A stretch of DNA of 64,000 bases, from assembly GCF_002155685.1 (NCBI RefSeq), contig NZ_MUYK01000009.1, forward strand, positions 1-64,000, in the 5' to 3' direction. Made by a program: the position numbers and the translations under genes. This DNA is from Erythrobacter colymbi. Lineage in GTDB: Bacteria > Pseudomonadota > Alphaproteobacteria > Sphingomonadales > Sphingomonadaceae. The notes under the pieces are model-generated. The model saw nothing but the letters and a program-made list of their open reading frames with translations, had not been told where the DNA came from and did no database searches. Shown here one piece after another: positions 10,847-22,099 of the stretch. Position 1 is the stretch's first letter; each line of letters starts with the position of its first letter.

Positions 10847-11703
10847 CGGCGTGCCTCCGCCTCGGCGCGGATCGCCTTCAAACGGTCACGCGCCTTGGGG
10901 ATGGTCGGCCCGCCGCAATAGAGTAGCGAGGGATCGAAGTCGGCGACGATCATGCTCCTGTAGGTGTTCTGAACGAGCGGATGGCGCTGCCCCGCGGCGT
11001 CGCCTGCGACCAGCAACACCCCCGGCGGGTCGGCGAGCACATTCTCGAGGCTGACGCGGTCGGCCTGCCCCAGTCCGCGGCGGGCGGCGTCGCTCGAAAA
11101 GCCTGCCTCGCGCATCAGCTCGGCGATGAGGGTCTGCTCGCCGGCGACGATCTCGCCCTCCTGCCACAGCAGGGCGTTGATCGGGCGTCCCGGCACGGCG
11201 GCGGGGGCAGCGATGCGATCCGCGAGTACCTCGCCCTCGCCCGAGCGCCCGGCCAGCCGTGCCACTTCGCGCACCTGCGCGATGCTCTCGGCGACCGTCG
11301 CGGGGCTGCCGAAAGTCGCAACCCGCAATCCGGCCTTTTCGAGTGCGGTCTTCGTCGGCTGCGGCAGGTAGATCGAGGCGAGCACCAGATCGGGCCTTGC
11401 GGCGATCACCTCCTCGGCCGTCCCGCCCGTCACCCCGTAGCGCGCGGCGACCCCGACGGGGATCGAGGACGAGGACGCATCGCGGCTGTAGTGCGACAGT
11501 GCCAGCACCTGACCGGGCGGCGCGATCTCGACCAGAATGGCATCGAGGCAGGGGTTGAGGCTGACGATGGTCGGGTGCGCGGCGTCATGCGGGGGCGGGG
11601 CCGAAGCGGCCGGGGCACAGGCGGCGAGCGCGAGCGCCAGCACCGCCGCTAGCGGCCCGCCGCACCATGCCCCCGGCCCTGTCGTGATGCGATCCCGCGC
11701 CAT
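10843..11703 (-). CDS. Periplasmic substrate-binding lipoprotein, BtuF/TroA-like
   Basis: A 286-aa binding protein, first gene of the importer operon. The N-terminus carries a lipoprotein signal ending in LALAAC, so Cys near residue 29 is probably lipidated. The mature part opens with IVSLNPCLDAILVEIAPPGQVLALSHYSRD and continues with the PDLVLAS strand, the pattern of the class III (helical-backbone) binding proteins for B12 and iron chelates. Its position before a BtuC-like permease and BtuD-like ATPase supports import. There is no TonB receptor next door and no recognisable cobalamin riboswitch upstream, so the ligand stays open; cobalamin is my first guess. Confidence 0.85.
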   Translation of the reverse strand: MARDRITTGPGAWCGGPLAAVLALALAACAPAASAPPPHDAAHPTIVSLNPCLDAILVEIAPPGQVLALSHYSRDASSSSIPVGVAARYGVTGGTAEEVIAARPDLVLASIYLPQPTKTALEKAGLRVATFGSPATVAESIAQVREVARLAGRSGEGEVLADRIAAPAAVPGRPINALLWQEGEIVAGEQTLIAELMREAGFSSDAARRGLGQADRVSLENVLADPPGVLLVAGDAAGQRHPLVQNTYRSMIVADFDPSLLYCGGPTIPKARDRLKAIRAEAEARR

Positions 11704-11843
11704 ATCCCGTAGGGCAAGGCGATAGGCTTGGCTGGCCTCGCAAGCAACGGGTTAAGACGCTGCCTGCAGGTGTCCGGAATCGGGACGCGCACCCCCTCGA
11801 CGCTCGCCCGCACCTGCCCCCGCGCGTAAGCGGGCAGGCAATC

Positions 11844-12980
11844 ATGGCCCGCCAGCGCATCCTTTTCGTCGACACCTCGGGCAATGTCGCCCCGGGTGCG
11901 CGGCGCGGCTGGAGCCTGCCCGGCGGGGTCTGGCGCAAGCGGCTCGGCGTGCTGCTCGCCGCGATCACCGTGCCTGCGATGGCGGCGACAGGCGGCGTCG
12001 GCACCCTGCCCGGCCCGGCGGTCGAGAGCACGGCGGCGCTCGCCACACGGCAGGCGGCCGAGGCGGCGCTGCCCTTCGAGCGGCCCGGCATGAGCTTCCC
12101 CGGCTCGGCCTATTACTACATGGCCGATCCCGCCGGCACGGCGCTGGTCGCGCTCCCCACCGACAACCCGCTAGCGCAAGGCGCCGAGAGCGGACGCGAG
12201 CTCGGCGCGCTGATCGATGTCGGCGCGGCGGCCAAGCCGTTTTACGGTGCGGGCACCGGCCTCACCCAGATGCGCGCACAGGAATGCCTGTCGCAGGCGA
12301 TCTGGTACGAGGCCGCAAGCGAAAGCGAGGCCGGACAGCGCGCTGTGGCGCAGGTAGTGCTCAACCGCGTCGCCCATCCGGCCTGGCCCAATTCGGTGTG
12401 CGGCGTTGTCTATCAGGGCTCGGAACGCTCAACCGGCTGCCAGTTCACCTTCACCTGCGACGGCAGCCTTGCGCGGCGTCCGGGCGGGGCGAGCTGGGCG
12501 CAGGCCCAGCGCATCGCCGCCGAGGCGCTGGCGGGGAGCGTCTATGCCCCCGTTGGCCTTGCCACGCATTACCACACGCTCTGGGTGAACCCCTATTGGG
12601 CGAGCACGCTCGACCACATCGGCACGATCGGCGCGCACCGCTTCTACCGGCTGCGCGGGGGGAACGGGCAGGCGGCGGCCTTCAAGGGCGGCTATGCGGG
12701 CCTCGAGCCGACCGTCTTCGGACGCACCACCCCGCCGCCCGCTGGCGCGGTCGCCGCCATCCCCGGAGCGGTTCCGGACGCGGCAGGCCGTCCGGTCATC
12801 GCCTACGAGCTCGATCCCGTGCCCGCGAAGAAGCAGGCAGCGCGCCCTGCGTCAGACGCCGGAACCCCGTCAGCTGCGGCGAGCGAGCCGGTCACCGGCA
12901 CCGGCGCGGTGCGGCCCGAATATGCCCGCGCGGGCCAGTGGAAGGCCCAGCCGGGCGCGGCGCCCGCTCCGGCCAACTAG
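11844..12980 (+). CDS. Cell wall hydrolase of the SleB/CwlJ family
   Basis: A 378-aa exported protein. Residues about 30-50 are a signal or anchor (KRLGVLLAAITVPAMAATGG), and the hydrolase domain lies near 140-275: CLSQAIWYEAASESEAGQRAVAQVVLNR contains the catalytic Glu, followed by CGVVYQGS, CQFTFTCDGS and ATHYHTLWVNPYWA. The family cleaves peptidoglycan (lytic transglycosylase type) and in non-sporeformers serves cell-wall turnover. The last 100 residues are Pro/Ala-rich and probably unstructured. It is divergent from the ABC importer operon with a 140-bp shared upstream region. Confidence 0.85.
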   Translation: MARQRILFVDTSGNVAPGARRGWSLPGGVWRKRLGVLLAAITVPAMAATGGVGTLPGPAVESTAALATRQAAEAALPFERPGMSFPGSAYYYMADPAGTALVALPTDNPLAQGAESGRELGALIDVGAAAKPFYGAGTGLTQMRAQECLSQAIWYEAASESEAGQRAVAQVVLNRVAHPAWPNSVCGVVYQGSERSTGCQFTFTCDGSLARRPGGASWAQAQRIAAEALAGSVYAPVGLATHYHTLWVNPYWASTLDHIGTIGAHRFYRLRGGNGQAAAFKGGYAGLEPTVFGRTTPPPAGAVAAIPGAVPDAAGRPVIAYELDPVPAKKQAARPASDAGTPSAAASEPVTGTGAVRPEYARAGQWKAQPGAAPAPAN

Positions 12981-13107
12981 GGCAAAAGAACAGGGTTAAG
13001 CCGCCGGAAACCCTGTTGCCACACCAAGCCTTCAGCCGGCTCCATCTATAGACCTGCCACCCCGCCGGGCACGCAAGGTGCCGGCCAAGAGCAGGAACAC
13101 CCGCCCC

Positions 13108-13449
13108 ATGTCCGTCCGTTTTGCCTCAGCCAATCACCCTGCCCGCCGCCTCGGCTGGCGCGCTGCGGGTCGCGGGCTGATCGCCCCTGCGTTGGCGCGG
13201 GCGGCGAACGACAACGGACATCCGGCGGGCGAGGCTATCGCTGCTCCGGGGCGCTTCGATCCCTTGCTGGTGGAGGCCCTGCACCACTTCGCCGTCCACG
13301 GCCTTGCCGCAGCCAGCGCCGCGCTCGACGAGGCGCAGGAGGCCTGCGCGCGCGGTGATGCCGATGCGAAAGACCGCTGGCTGTCGATCACCCAGATGTT
13401 CGACCGCCGCCTCGCCGCGCGGGTCGGGCGGGAGCTTGCTCCTGCCTGA
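13108..13449 (+). CDS. Small conserved-type protein of unknown function
   Basis: A 113-aa protein beginning MSVRFASANHPARR, with gcagga about ten bases upstream of ATG 13108; an upstream in-frame GTG at 13078 is less likely. An Ala/Arg-rich N-terminus is followed by a helical part (FDPLLVEALHHFAVHGLAAASAALDEAQEACARGD). There is no signal peptide or membrane helix. I do not recognise the family. Confidence 0.55.
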   Translation: MSVRFASANHPARRLGWRAAGRGLIAPALARAANDNGHPAGEAIAAPGRFDPLLVEALHHFAVHGLAAASAALDEAQEACARGDADAKDRWLSITQMFDRRLAARVGRELAPA

Positions 13450-15153
<1,704 letters not shown>

Positions 15154-15154
<1 letters not shown>

Positions 15155-16044
15155 TGTCCATCCTCGTAAACAAAGACACCAAGGTCATCACGCAAGGCAT
15201 GACCGGCAACACCGGCACCTTCCACACCCAGGCCGCGCTCGATTACGGGACGCAGATGGTCGCGGGCGTGACGCCGGGCAAGGGCGGCACCACCCATATC
15301 GGCCTGCCGCAGTTCGACACCGTGCGCGAGGCCAAGGCCGCGACCGGCGCGACTGCCTCGTGCATCTACGTCCCGCCGCCGTTCGCCGCCGACGCGATCT
15401 GCGAGGCCATCGATGCCGAGATCGAGCTGATCATCTGCATCACCGAGGGCATTCCGGTGCTCGACATGGTCCGCGCCAAGCGCGCGCTCGCGGGCTCGAA
15501 GTCGCGGCTGATCGGCCCCAACTGCCCCGGCGTGCTGACCCCCAACGAGTGCAAAATCGGCATCATGCCGGCCAACATCTTCAAGAAGGGCTCGGTCGGC
15601 ATCGTCAGCCGCTCGGGCACGCTCACCTATGAAGCCGTGCACCAGACCACCATGGCGGGCCTCGGCCAGACCACCGCGGTCGGCATCGGCGGCGATCCGG
15701 TCAATGGCACCAACTTCATCGACGTGCTCGACCTGTTCCTCGACGATCCCGAGACCGAGAGCATCATCATGATCGGCGAAATCGGCGGTTCGGCCGAGGA
15801 AGAAGCCGCCGCTTTCATCAAGGCCGAGGCCGCCAAGGGCCGTTCCAAGCCGATGGTCGGCTTCATCGCCGGGCGCACCGCCCCTCCGGGCCGCCGCATG
15901 GGCCACGCGGGCGCGATCGTCTCCGGCGGTCAGGGCGGCGCCGAAGACAAGATCGCGGCGATGGAAGATGCGGGCATCCGCGTCAGCCCCTCGCCCTCGC
16001 TGCTCGGCGAAACGCTGGCCGCGATGCTGAAAGAAAACGCCTGA
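15154..16044 (+). CDS. sucD: Succinyl-CoA synthetase subunit alpha
   Basis: A 296-aa subunit that binds CoA and carries the phosphohistidine in succinyl-CoA to succinate conversion with ADP or GDP phosphorylation. Visible are the CoA-binding Rossmann part [37 protein letters not shown] and the active His in [10 protein letters not shown]. Start is GTG 15154, overlapping the previous stop. The partner sucC (beta subunit), usually immediately upstream, is not in the window and must be encoded elsewhere. Confidence 0.96.
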
Positions 16045-16114
16045 GTTAACGACTACCGGCCCCCGGCGTCCTAACCGTCGGGGGCCATCCTTCCTCCTCC
16101 CCGGGAGTCCCATC

Positions 16115-18928
16115 ATGGGCAACGAACAGCAGAACTTCATCCCCGCCTTCACCGATCAGGAAGGCCCGCAGCCCGGCCCCTCGTGGGCAAAGCGCGGCTG
16201 GCTCGACACGCTCGCGGACAGCGGCGCGGACCTCACCGCGGCGATGGACCCGACCGAGATGAAGCTCGCGGTCGCCAAGGCGGCCAAGGATGCGGGCAAG
16301 GCGAGCGACCCCGCCGCCGTGGAGAAAGCCGCCAAGCTCTCGATCGCAGCGATGACGCTGGTTCGCCTTTACCGCGTGCGCGGGCACATGGCCGCGGACC
16401 TCGATCCGCTCGGCCTCTCCAACCGCGAAGGGCCTGCTGACCTGACGCTCGAATGGCACGGCCTTGCGGGCAAGGAGAACGAGGACGTCTATGTCGGCGG
16501 CGTGCTCGGCATGGAATGGACCACGGTGGGCAAGCTCCACCAGCGCCTGCGCGAAGTGTATTGCGGCAAGGTCGGCCTCGAATACATGCACATCGCCGAC
16601 ACCGAGGAGCGCCGCTTCCTCCAGGAAAAGTTCGAAAAGCCCGGCGAGACGATCCAGTTCACCCCCGAGGGCAAGAAGGCGATCCTCGCGGCGGTGCTGC
16701 GCGGGGAAGGCTACGAGGAATTCCTCGCCAAGAAGTATGTCGGCACCAAGCGCTTTGGCCTTGATGGCGGCGAATCCATGATCCCGGCGCTCGAAGCCGT
16801 GATCAAGCACGGCGGCAGCGCGGGCGTGCGCGAGATCATCTACGGCATGGCTCACCGCGGCCGCCTCAACGTGCTCGCCAACGTGATGGCCAAGCCCTAC
16901 CGCGTGATCTTCCACGAATTCTCGGGCGGCTCGGCCAACCCCGATGATGTCGGTGGCTCGGGCGACGTGAAGTACCACCTCGGCACCTCGACCGACCGCG
17001 AGTTCGACGGGATTTCGGTGCACATGAGCCTCGTGCCCAACCCCTCGCACCTCGAGACGGTGAACCCGGTCGTGCTCGGCAAGACCCGCGCGCAGCAGGC
17101 GATCCGCGACGACCTCAAGAAGAAGGACCAGGTGCTCCCTGTGCTGATCCACGGCGATGCGGCCTTTGCGGGTCAGGGCGTCGTGTGGGAAAGCCTCTCG
17201 CTTTCGGGTGTGCCGGGCTACGACACCGGCGGCTGCGTCCACTTCATCATCAACAACCAGATCGGCTTCACCACCAGCCCCAAGTTCGCGCGCTCCTCGC
17301 CCTATCCGTCCGATGTGGCCAAGGGCGTCATGGCACCGATCCTCCACGTCAACGGCGATGACCCGGAAGCGGTGACCTTCGCCTGCAAGCTCGCGGTCGA
17401 ATACCGCCAGACCTTCCACCGCGACGTGGTGATCGACATGTGGTGCTACCGCCGCTTCGGCCACAACGAGGGCGACGAGCCCAAGTTCACCCAGCCGGTG
17501 ATGTACGACAAGATCCGCGCCCACCCCAAGGTCTCGGTCTCCTACGAAGCGCGCCTGATCCGCGAGGGCGTGGTCGAACCCGGCACGCGCGACAAGATCG
17601 CGGCCGATTTCACTGCGCTGCTCGAGGCGGAATTCGAGGCCGGCAAGAGCTACAAGCCCAATGAAGCCGACTGGTTCGGCGGCCGCTGGGCCGGGCTCAA
17701 CAAGCCCGCCGATCCGGAGACCGCGCGCCGCTCGGTCGAAACCGCGATCGAGCCCAAGACCTTCGATGCGCTCGGCCGCGTGCTGACCGAAGTCCCCGCC
17801 GACCTCGACATCCACAAGACCCTCGACCGCGTGCTCGCCGCCAAGCGCGAGATGTTCAGCTCGGGCGAAGGCTTCGACTGGGCCACCGCCGAGGCGCTCG
17901 CCTTCGGCAGTCTCGTGATGGAAGGCTACGGGGTGCGCCTCTCGGGGCAGGACTCCGGGCGCGGCACCTTCTCGCAGCGTCACGCGGTGTGGGTCGACCA
18001 GAAGAGCGAGCGCAAATACGTGCCGCTCACCACCCTGCCCCACGGCAAGTTCGAGGTGCACGATTCCACGCTGTCCGAATACGGCGTGCTCGGCTTCGAA
18101 TACGGCTTCGCGATGGCGGACCCGAAGAGCCTCGTGTTGTGGGAAGCCCAGTTCGGCGACTTCGCCAACGGCGCGCAGATCATGATCGACCAGTACATCG
18201 CGAGCGGCGAGAGCAAGTGGCTGCGCGCCAACGGCCTCGTGATGCTGCTGCCGCACGGCTACGAAGGCCAGGGGCCGGAGCATTCCTCCGCGCGTCTCGA
18301 GCGCTTCCTGCAGCTCTGCGCCGACGACAATGTGTGCGTGTGCAACATCACGACGCCGGCGAACTATTTCCACGTGCTGCGCCGCCAGATGCTCCGGTCG
18401 TTCCGCAAGCCGCTGATCATCATGAGCCCCAAGTCGCTGCTGCGCCACCCGCTGGCCAAGAGCGCCAAGGCGGACTTCCTCGGCGAGAAGCAGTTCCGGC
18501 GCATCTTGTCCGACACGAAGGACATCGCCGACGACAAGGTGCGCCGTCTGGTGCTGTGCTCGGGCAAGGTCGCTTACGACCTCATGGAGGCGCGCGATGC
18601 GGCGGGGCTGGAGGACGTCTCGATCGTCCGGATCGAGCAGCTCTTCCCCTTCCCCGGCGACCCGCTGGCGATCCGGCTCCAGCGCATGACGGGCCTCAAG
18701 GAGGTCGTGTGGTGCCAGGAAGAGCCGCGCAACAACGGCGCATGGTTCTTCGTCAACGAGCGGATCGAGGAATCGCTGACCAAGGCGGGCCACGCGGGCA
18801 TGCGTCCGACCTATGCCGGCCGCGACGCCGCCGCCTCGCCTGCGACAGGCCTCGCCAGCCGCCACAAGGCCCAGCAGGAAGCGCTGATCGCTGCCGCGCT
18901 GGGGGAGGTTGACAAGAACGATGGTTGA
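16115..18928 (+). CDS. sucA: 2-oxoglutarate dehydrogenase E1 component
   Basis: A 937-aa thiamine-diphosphate enzyme that decarboxylates 2-oxoglutarate and passes succinyl to the lipoyl arm of SucB. Motifs include GMAHRGRLNVLANVM, YHLGTSTDREFDG, the ThDP/Mg pocket GDAAFAGQGVVWESL, and GHNEGDEPKFTQP. The C-terminal part has EYGVLGFEYGFAM and CQEEPRNNGAW. The length is normal for the family. It lies 70 bases after sucD, with a ggag ribosome site before the ATG, and its end overlaps the small orphan gene that follows. Confidence 0.97.
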   Translation: MGNEQQNFIPAFTDQEGPQPGPSWAKRGWLDTLADSGADLTAAMDPTEMKLAVAKAAKDAGKASDPAAVEKAAKLSIAAMTLVRLYRVRGHMAADLDPLGLSNREGPADLTLEWHGLAGKENEDVYVGGVLGMEWTTVGKLHQRLREVYCGKVGLEYMHIADTEERRFLQEKFEKPGETIQFTPEGKKAILAAVLRGEGYEEFLAKKYVGTKRFGLDGGESMIPALEAVIKHGGSAGVREIIYGMAHRGRLNVLANVMAKPYRVIFHEFSGGSANPDDVGGSGDVKYHLGTSTDREFDGISVHMSLVPNPSHLETVNPVVLGKTRAQQAIRDDLKKKDQVLPVLIHGDAAFAGQGVVWESLSLSGVPGYDTGGCVHFIINNQIGFTTSPKFARSSPYPSDVAKGVMAPILHVNGDDPEAVTFACKLAVEYRQTFHRDVVIDMWCYRRFGHNEGDEPKFTQPVMYDKIRAHPKVSVSYEARLIREGVVEPGTRDKIAADFTALLEAEFEAGKSYKPNEADWFGGRWAGLNKPADPETARRSVETAIEPKTFDALGRVLTEVPADLDIHKTLDRVLAAKREMFSSGEGFDWATAEALAFGSLVMEGYGVRLSGQDSGRGTFSQRHAVWVDQKSERKYVPLTTLPHGKFEVHDSTLSEYGVLGFEYGFAMADPKSLVLWEAQFGDFANGAQIMIDQYIASGESKWLRANGLVMLLPHGYEGQGPEHSSARLERFLQLCADDNVCVCNITTPANYFHVLRRQMLRSFRKPLIIMSPKSLLRHPLAKSAKADFLGEKQFRRILSDTKDIADDKVRRLVLCSGKVAYDLMEARDAAGLEDVSIVRIEQLFPFPGDPLAIRLQRMTGLKEVVWCQEEPRNNGAWFFVNERIEESLTKAGHAGMRPTYAGRDAAASPATGLASRHKAQQEALIAAALGEVDKNDG

Positions 18929-19358
18929 GCGGCCGAAAGCGATGAAGACCTTACTCCATTTCAAATCGGAACAGGTTTCGTCGCTTCCCGCACTTGATGA
19001 TGACACGATGGATCCGGGCGCCGGCAGATTAGCCAAGTTGTTGGCCGATACCCTGAAAATGGAGGGGTACTGTGGCGACTATTACGATGAAGACTGGATG
19101 TGGCAAGTTGTCGTCTCACGAAAACCCTACATGATAACCTTGATCTGCAGAACCGACTTGAAGGAAGAAAACGCATACTCTGTCGCTGTTGAGCCATACA
19201 GTCGCATTGTTCGTCGCTGGTTTCGAAAATACGACAATTATGTTACTGTGAATCAATTGATGGAATTCATCGAGAAGATTCTAAAATCAAAGTTGGCTGC
19301 AAGCGATATAAGATTGTGGGACTTCAAAGAATGGGATCGAATGCAATATGACTACTGA
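18921..19358 (+). CDS. Orphan acidic protein inserted between sucA and sucB
   Basis: A 145-aa soluble protein rich in Asp, Tyr and Trp ([34 protein letters not shown]). ATG 18921 has a gggggagg site at 18901-18908 and overlaps the sucA stop; its own stop overlaps the sucB start by 11 bases, so it is woven into the operon. GC content is much lower than in sucA and sucB. The small acidic fold recalls immunity-type proteins of toxin systems, but no toxin gene is present and I do not recognise the family. Confidence 0.65.
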   Translation: MVERPKAMKTLLHFKSEQVSSLPALDDDTMDPGAGRLAKLLADTLKMEGYCGDYYDEDWMWQVVVSRKPYMITLICRTDLKEENAYSVAVEPYSRIVRRWFRKYDNYVTVNQLMEFIEKILKSKLAASDIRLWDFKEWDRMQYDY

Positions 19359-20583
19359 AATCAAAGTCCCCGTCCTCGGCGAATCTGTCACCGAAGGCAC
19401 GATTGCTGAATGGCTCAAGCAGCCGGGCGAAGCGGTCGCGGTCGACGAGCCCATTGCCAGTCTCGAGACCGACAAGGTCGCGGTCGACGTGCCCTCGCCG
19501 GTCGCGGGGATCATGTCGCAGCATATGGTCGCGGTCGGTGACACGGTCGAAGTCGGCGCGGTGATCGCGCTGATCGAGGCGGGCGCCACCGCCGCTGCGG
19601 CCCCGGCCGCTGCTGCCGCACCTGCCGCCGCCAAGGCCGACACGCCTGCTCCGGCAGCCTCGGAAGAGCTGCTCACCCCCGCCCAGACCATGTCGCCCGC
19701 GGTGCGCCGCGCGGTGCTGGAGCACGGGGTCGATCCCTCGACCATCAAGGGCACCGGCAAGGACGGCCGCCTGACCAAGGAAGACGTGCTCGCCGCCGCC
19801 GAAGCCAAGGCCAAGGGCCCGGCCACTCCGGCGCCTGCTCCGGCTGCTCCCGCTCCCGCGGCTCCGGTCGCAACCGGCGGCGCGCGCGGTGAAGAGCGGG
19901 TCAAGATGACCCGCATGCGCCAGACCATCGCCAAGCGGTTGAAGAGCGCGCAGGACACCGCCGCGCTTCTCACCACCTTCAACGATGTCGACATGAGCGC
20001 CGTCATCGAAGCGCGCGACAAGTACAAGGACCTGTTCGCCAAGAAGCATGACATTCGCCTCGGCTTCATGGGCTTCTTCGCCAAGGCCGCCTGCCTCGCG
20101 CTGAAGGACGTCCCCGCAGTCAACGCCTATATCGACGGCGACGAGATCATCTATCACGACTATGTCGACATCTCGGTGGCGGTCAGCGCGCCCAACGGCC
20201 TTGTTGTCCCCGTCATCCGCGATGCCGACAAGAAGGGCTTTGCCCGCATCGAGCAGGACATCGCCGATTTCGGCGCGCGCGCGAAGGCGGGCACGCTGAC
20301 GATGGAAGACATGACCGGCGGCACCTTCACGATCTCGAACGGCGGCGTGTTCGGCTCGCTGATGTCGACCCCGATCATCAACCCGCCGCAGAGCGCGGTG
20401 CTGGGCCTCCACCGGATCGAGGATCGCCCCGTGGTCCGCAATGGCCAGATCGTGATCCGCCCGATGATGTACATCGCCATGTCCTACGACCACCGCCTGA
20501 TCGACGGGCGCGAGGCCGTGACCGCGCTCAAGATCATCAAGGACGCGATCGAGGATCCCACCCGGATGCTGATTGACCTGTAA
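19348..20583 (+). CDS. sucB: Dihydrolipoyllysine succinyltransferase (2-OGDH E2)
   Basis: A 411-aa core enzyme of the 2-oxoglutarate dehydrogenase complex. Domains in order: lipoyl domain (1-78) with K43 in SLETDKVAV as lipoylation site; an Ala/Pro linker; the peripheral subunit-binding domain [20 protein letters not shown]; a second Ala/Pro linker; and the catalytic acyltransferase domain ending with the active-site motif [13 protein letters not shown]. The start overlaps the preceding orphan gene. It works with SucA and the downstream Lpd. Confidence 0.97.
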   Translation: MTTEIKVPVLGESVTEGTIAEWLKQPGEAVAVDEPIASLETDKVAVDVPSPVAGIMSQHMVAVGDTVEVGAVIALIEAGATAAAAPAAAAAPAAAKADTPAPAASEELLTPAQTMSPAVRRAVLEHGVDPSTIKGTGKDGRLTKEDVLAAAEAKAKGPATPAPAPAAPAPAAPVATGGARGEERVKMTRMRQTIAKRLKSAQDTAALLTTFNDVDMSAVIEARDKYKDLFAKKHDIRLGFMGFFAKAACLALKDVPAVNAYIDGDEIIYHDYVDISVAVSAPNGLVVPVIRDADKKGFARIEQDIADFGARAKAGTLTMEDMTGGTFTISNGGVFGSLMSTPIINPPQSAVLGLHRIEDRPVVRNGQIVIRPMMYIAMSYDHRLIDGREAVTALKIIKDAIEDPTRMLIDL

Positions 20584-20600
20584 GCTTGCCCTCACCCTCC

Positions 20601-20674
20601 CGTCATCCCCGCGCAGGCGGGGATCCAGCTACGGGAAGGGTGCCAGCTGGATCCCCGCCTTCGCGGGGATGACG
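20601..20674. repeat. REP-like inverted repeat pair between sucB and lpd
   Basis: Two 30-bp arms (20601-20630 and 20645-20674) are inverted copies with one mismatch, separated by 14 bases; each arm is itself palindromic (ccccgc..gcgggg). It belongs to the same family as the pair at 29503-29570. In a transcript it would form a long hairpin that may attenuate or protect the sucB end. Confidence 0.85.
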
Positions 20675-20685
20675 AGAGAAGAACC

Positions 20686-22089
20686 ATGAGCCATTCCTAC
20701 GATTACGACGTCCTTGTCATCGGTGCCGGCCCGGGCGGCTATGTGGCCGCGATCCGCGCCGCGCAGCTCGGGCTGAAGACCGCCTGCGTGGAATCGCGCG
20801 CGACGCTCGGGGGCACCTGCCTCAATGTCGGGTGCATCCCCTCCAAGGCGCTGCTCCACGGCTCGGAGCTGTTCGAGGAAGCCGCGGGCGGCCATTTCGC
20901 CACCTGGGGCATCACTGCGACGCCCACCTTGGACCTCGGCAAGATGATGGCCGAGAAGACCAAGGCCGTCGGCGAGCTCACCGGCGGGATCGAATTCCTG
21001 TTCAAGAAGAACAAGGTCACCTGGCTCCAGGGCCACGCCGCCTTCGAGGACGCGCACACCGTCGATGTCGCGGGCCAGAAGGTCACCGCCAAGGACATCG
21101 TGATCGCCACCGGTTCCAGCGTCACCCCCCTGCCCGGCGTGACCGTCGACAATGCCGGCAAGCGCATCGTCGACAGCACCGGCGCGCTCGACTTGGATGA
21201 AGTGCCCGAGCACCTCGTGGTTATCGGCGGCGGCGTCATCGGCCTCGAGCTGGGTTCCGTGTGGCGGCGTCTGGGTGCCAAGGTTACCGTGATCGAGTTC
21301 CTCGACCAGCTCCTCCCCGGCATGGACGGCGAGGTGCGCAAGGAAGCGGGCAAGATCTTCAAGAAGCAGGGCATGAGCCTGATGCTCGGCCAGAAGGTCA
21401 CCGGCGCCGAGGTCAAGGGCAAGACCGTCACCCTGACCGTCGAACCTGCGGCGGGCGGCGACGCGCAGACCATAACGGCCAGCCACGTGCTGGTCGCCAT
21501 CGGCCGCCGCGCCAACACCGAGGGCCTCGCGCTCGAGAAGGCGGGGCTCAGCACCAACAACCGCGGCCAGATCGAGATCGACCACGATTTCACCACCGCC
21601 GTCCCGAACATCTGGGCGATCGGCGACGTCGTCCCCGGCCCGATGCTCGCCCACAAGGCCGAGGATGAAGGCATTGCGGTCGCCGAGAACATCGCCGGTC
21701 TCACCGGCATCGTGAACCACGATGTGATCCCGAGCGTCGTCTACACCGCGCCGGAGATCGCGGGCGTGGGCATCTCGGAAGAGCAGGCCAAGGAGAAAGG
21801 CCTCGCGGTCAAGGTCGGCAAGTTCCCGATGATGGCCAACAGCCGCGCCAAGGCCAACCGCGACACCGATGGCTTCGTCAAGGTGATCGCCGACGCCGAG
21901 ACCGACCGCGTGGTCGGCGTGTGGATGATCAACAGCCTCGCTGGCACGATGATCGCGCAGGCCGCGCAGGCGATGGAATTCGGCGCGACGTCCGAAGACA
22001 TCGCCTATACCTGCCACGCGCACCCGACCCACGCCGAAGCCTTCAAGGAAGCGGCGATGGCGGTGACGGGCAAGCCGATCCACATGTGA
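20686..22089 (+). CDS. lpdA: Dihydrolipoyl dehydrogenase (E3)
   Basis: A 467-aa flavoenzyme that reoxidises the dihydrolipoyl arm of SucB with NAD+. The N-terminal FAD motif is VIGAGPGGYVAA, the redox disulphide is C45/C50 in GGTCLNVGCIPSK, the NAD domain has VIGGGVIGLELG, then AIGDVVPGPMLAHKAE, and the C-terminal His-Glu pair is in CHAHPTHAEAFKEA. Length and motifs are canonical. It is the last gene of the TCA cluster and is separated from sucB by the repeat pair. Confidence 0.97.
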   Translation: MSHSYDYDVLVIGAGPGGYVAAIRAAQLGLKTACVESRATLGGTCLNVGCIPSKALLHGSELFEEAAGGHFATWGITATPTLDLGKMMAEKTKAVGELTGGIEFLFKKNKVTWLQGHAAFEDAHTVDVAGQKVTAKDIVIATGSSVTPLPGVTVDNAGKRIVDSTGALDLDEVPEHLVVIGGGVIGLELGSVWRRLGAKVTVIEFLDQLLPGMDGEVRKEAGKIFKKQGMSLMLGQKVTGAEVKGKTVTLTVEPAAGGDAQTITASHVLVAIGRRANTEGLALEKAGLSTNNRGQIEIDHDFTTAVPNIWAIGDVVPGPMLAHKAEDEGIAVAENIAGLTGIVNHDVIPSVVYTAPEIAGVGISEEQAKEKGLAVKVGKFPMMANSRAKANRDTDGFVKVIADAETDRVVGVWMINSLAGTMIAQAAQAMEFGATSEDIAYTCHAHPTHAEAFKEAAMAVTGKPIHM

Positions 22090-22099
22090 TCAAACCGGA

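Noticed and set aside
20601-20674. Rho-independent terminator after sucB
   Set aside because: The hairpin belongs to a dispersed repeat family and has no T-run; lpd follows directly and is expected in the same transcript.
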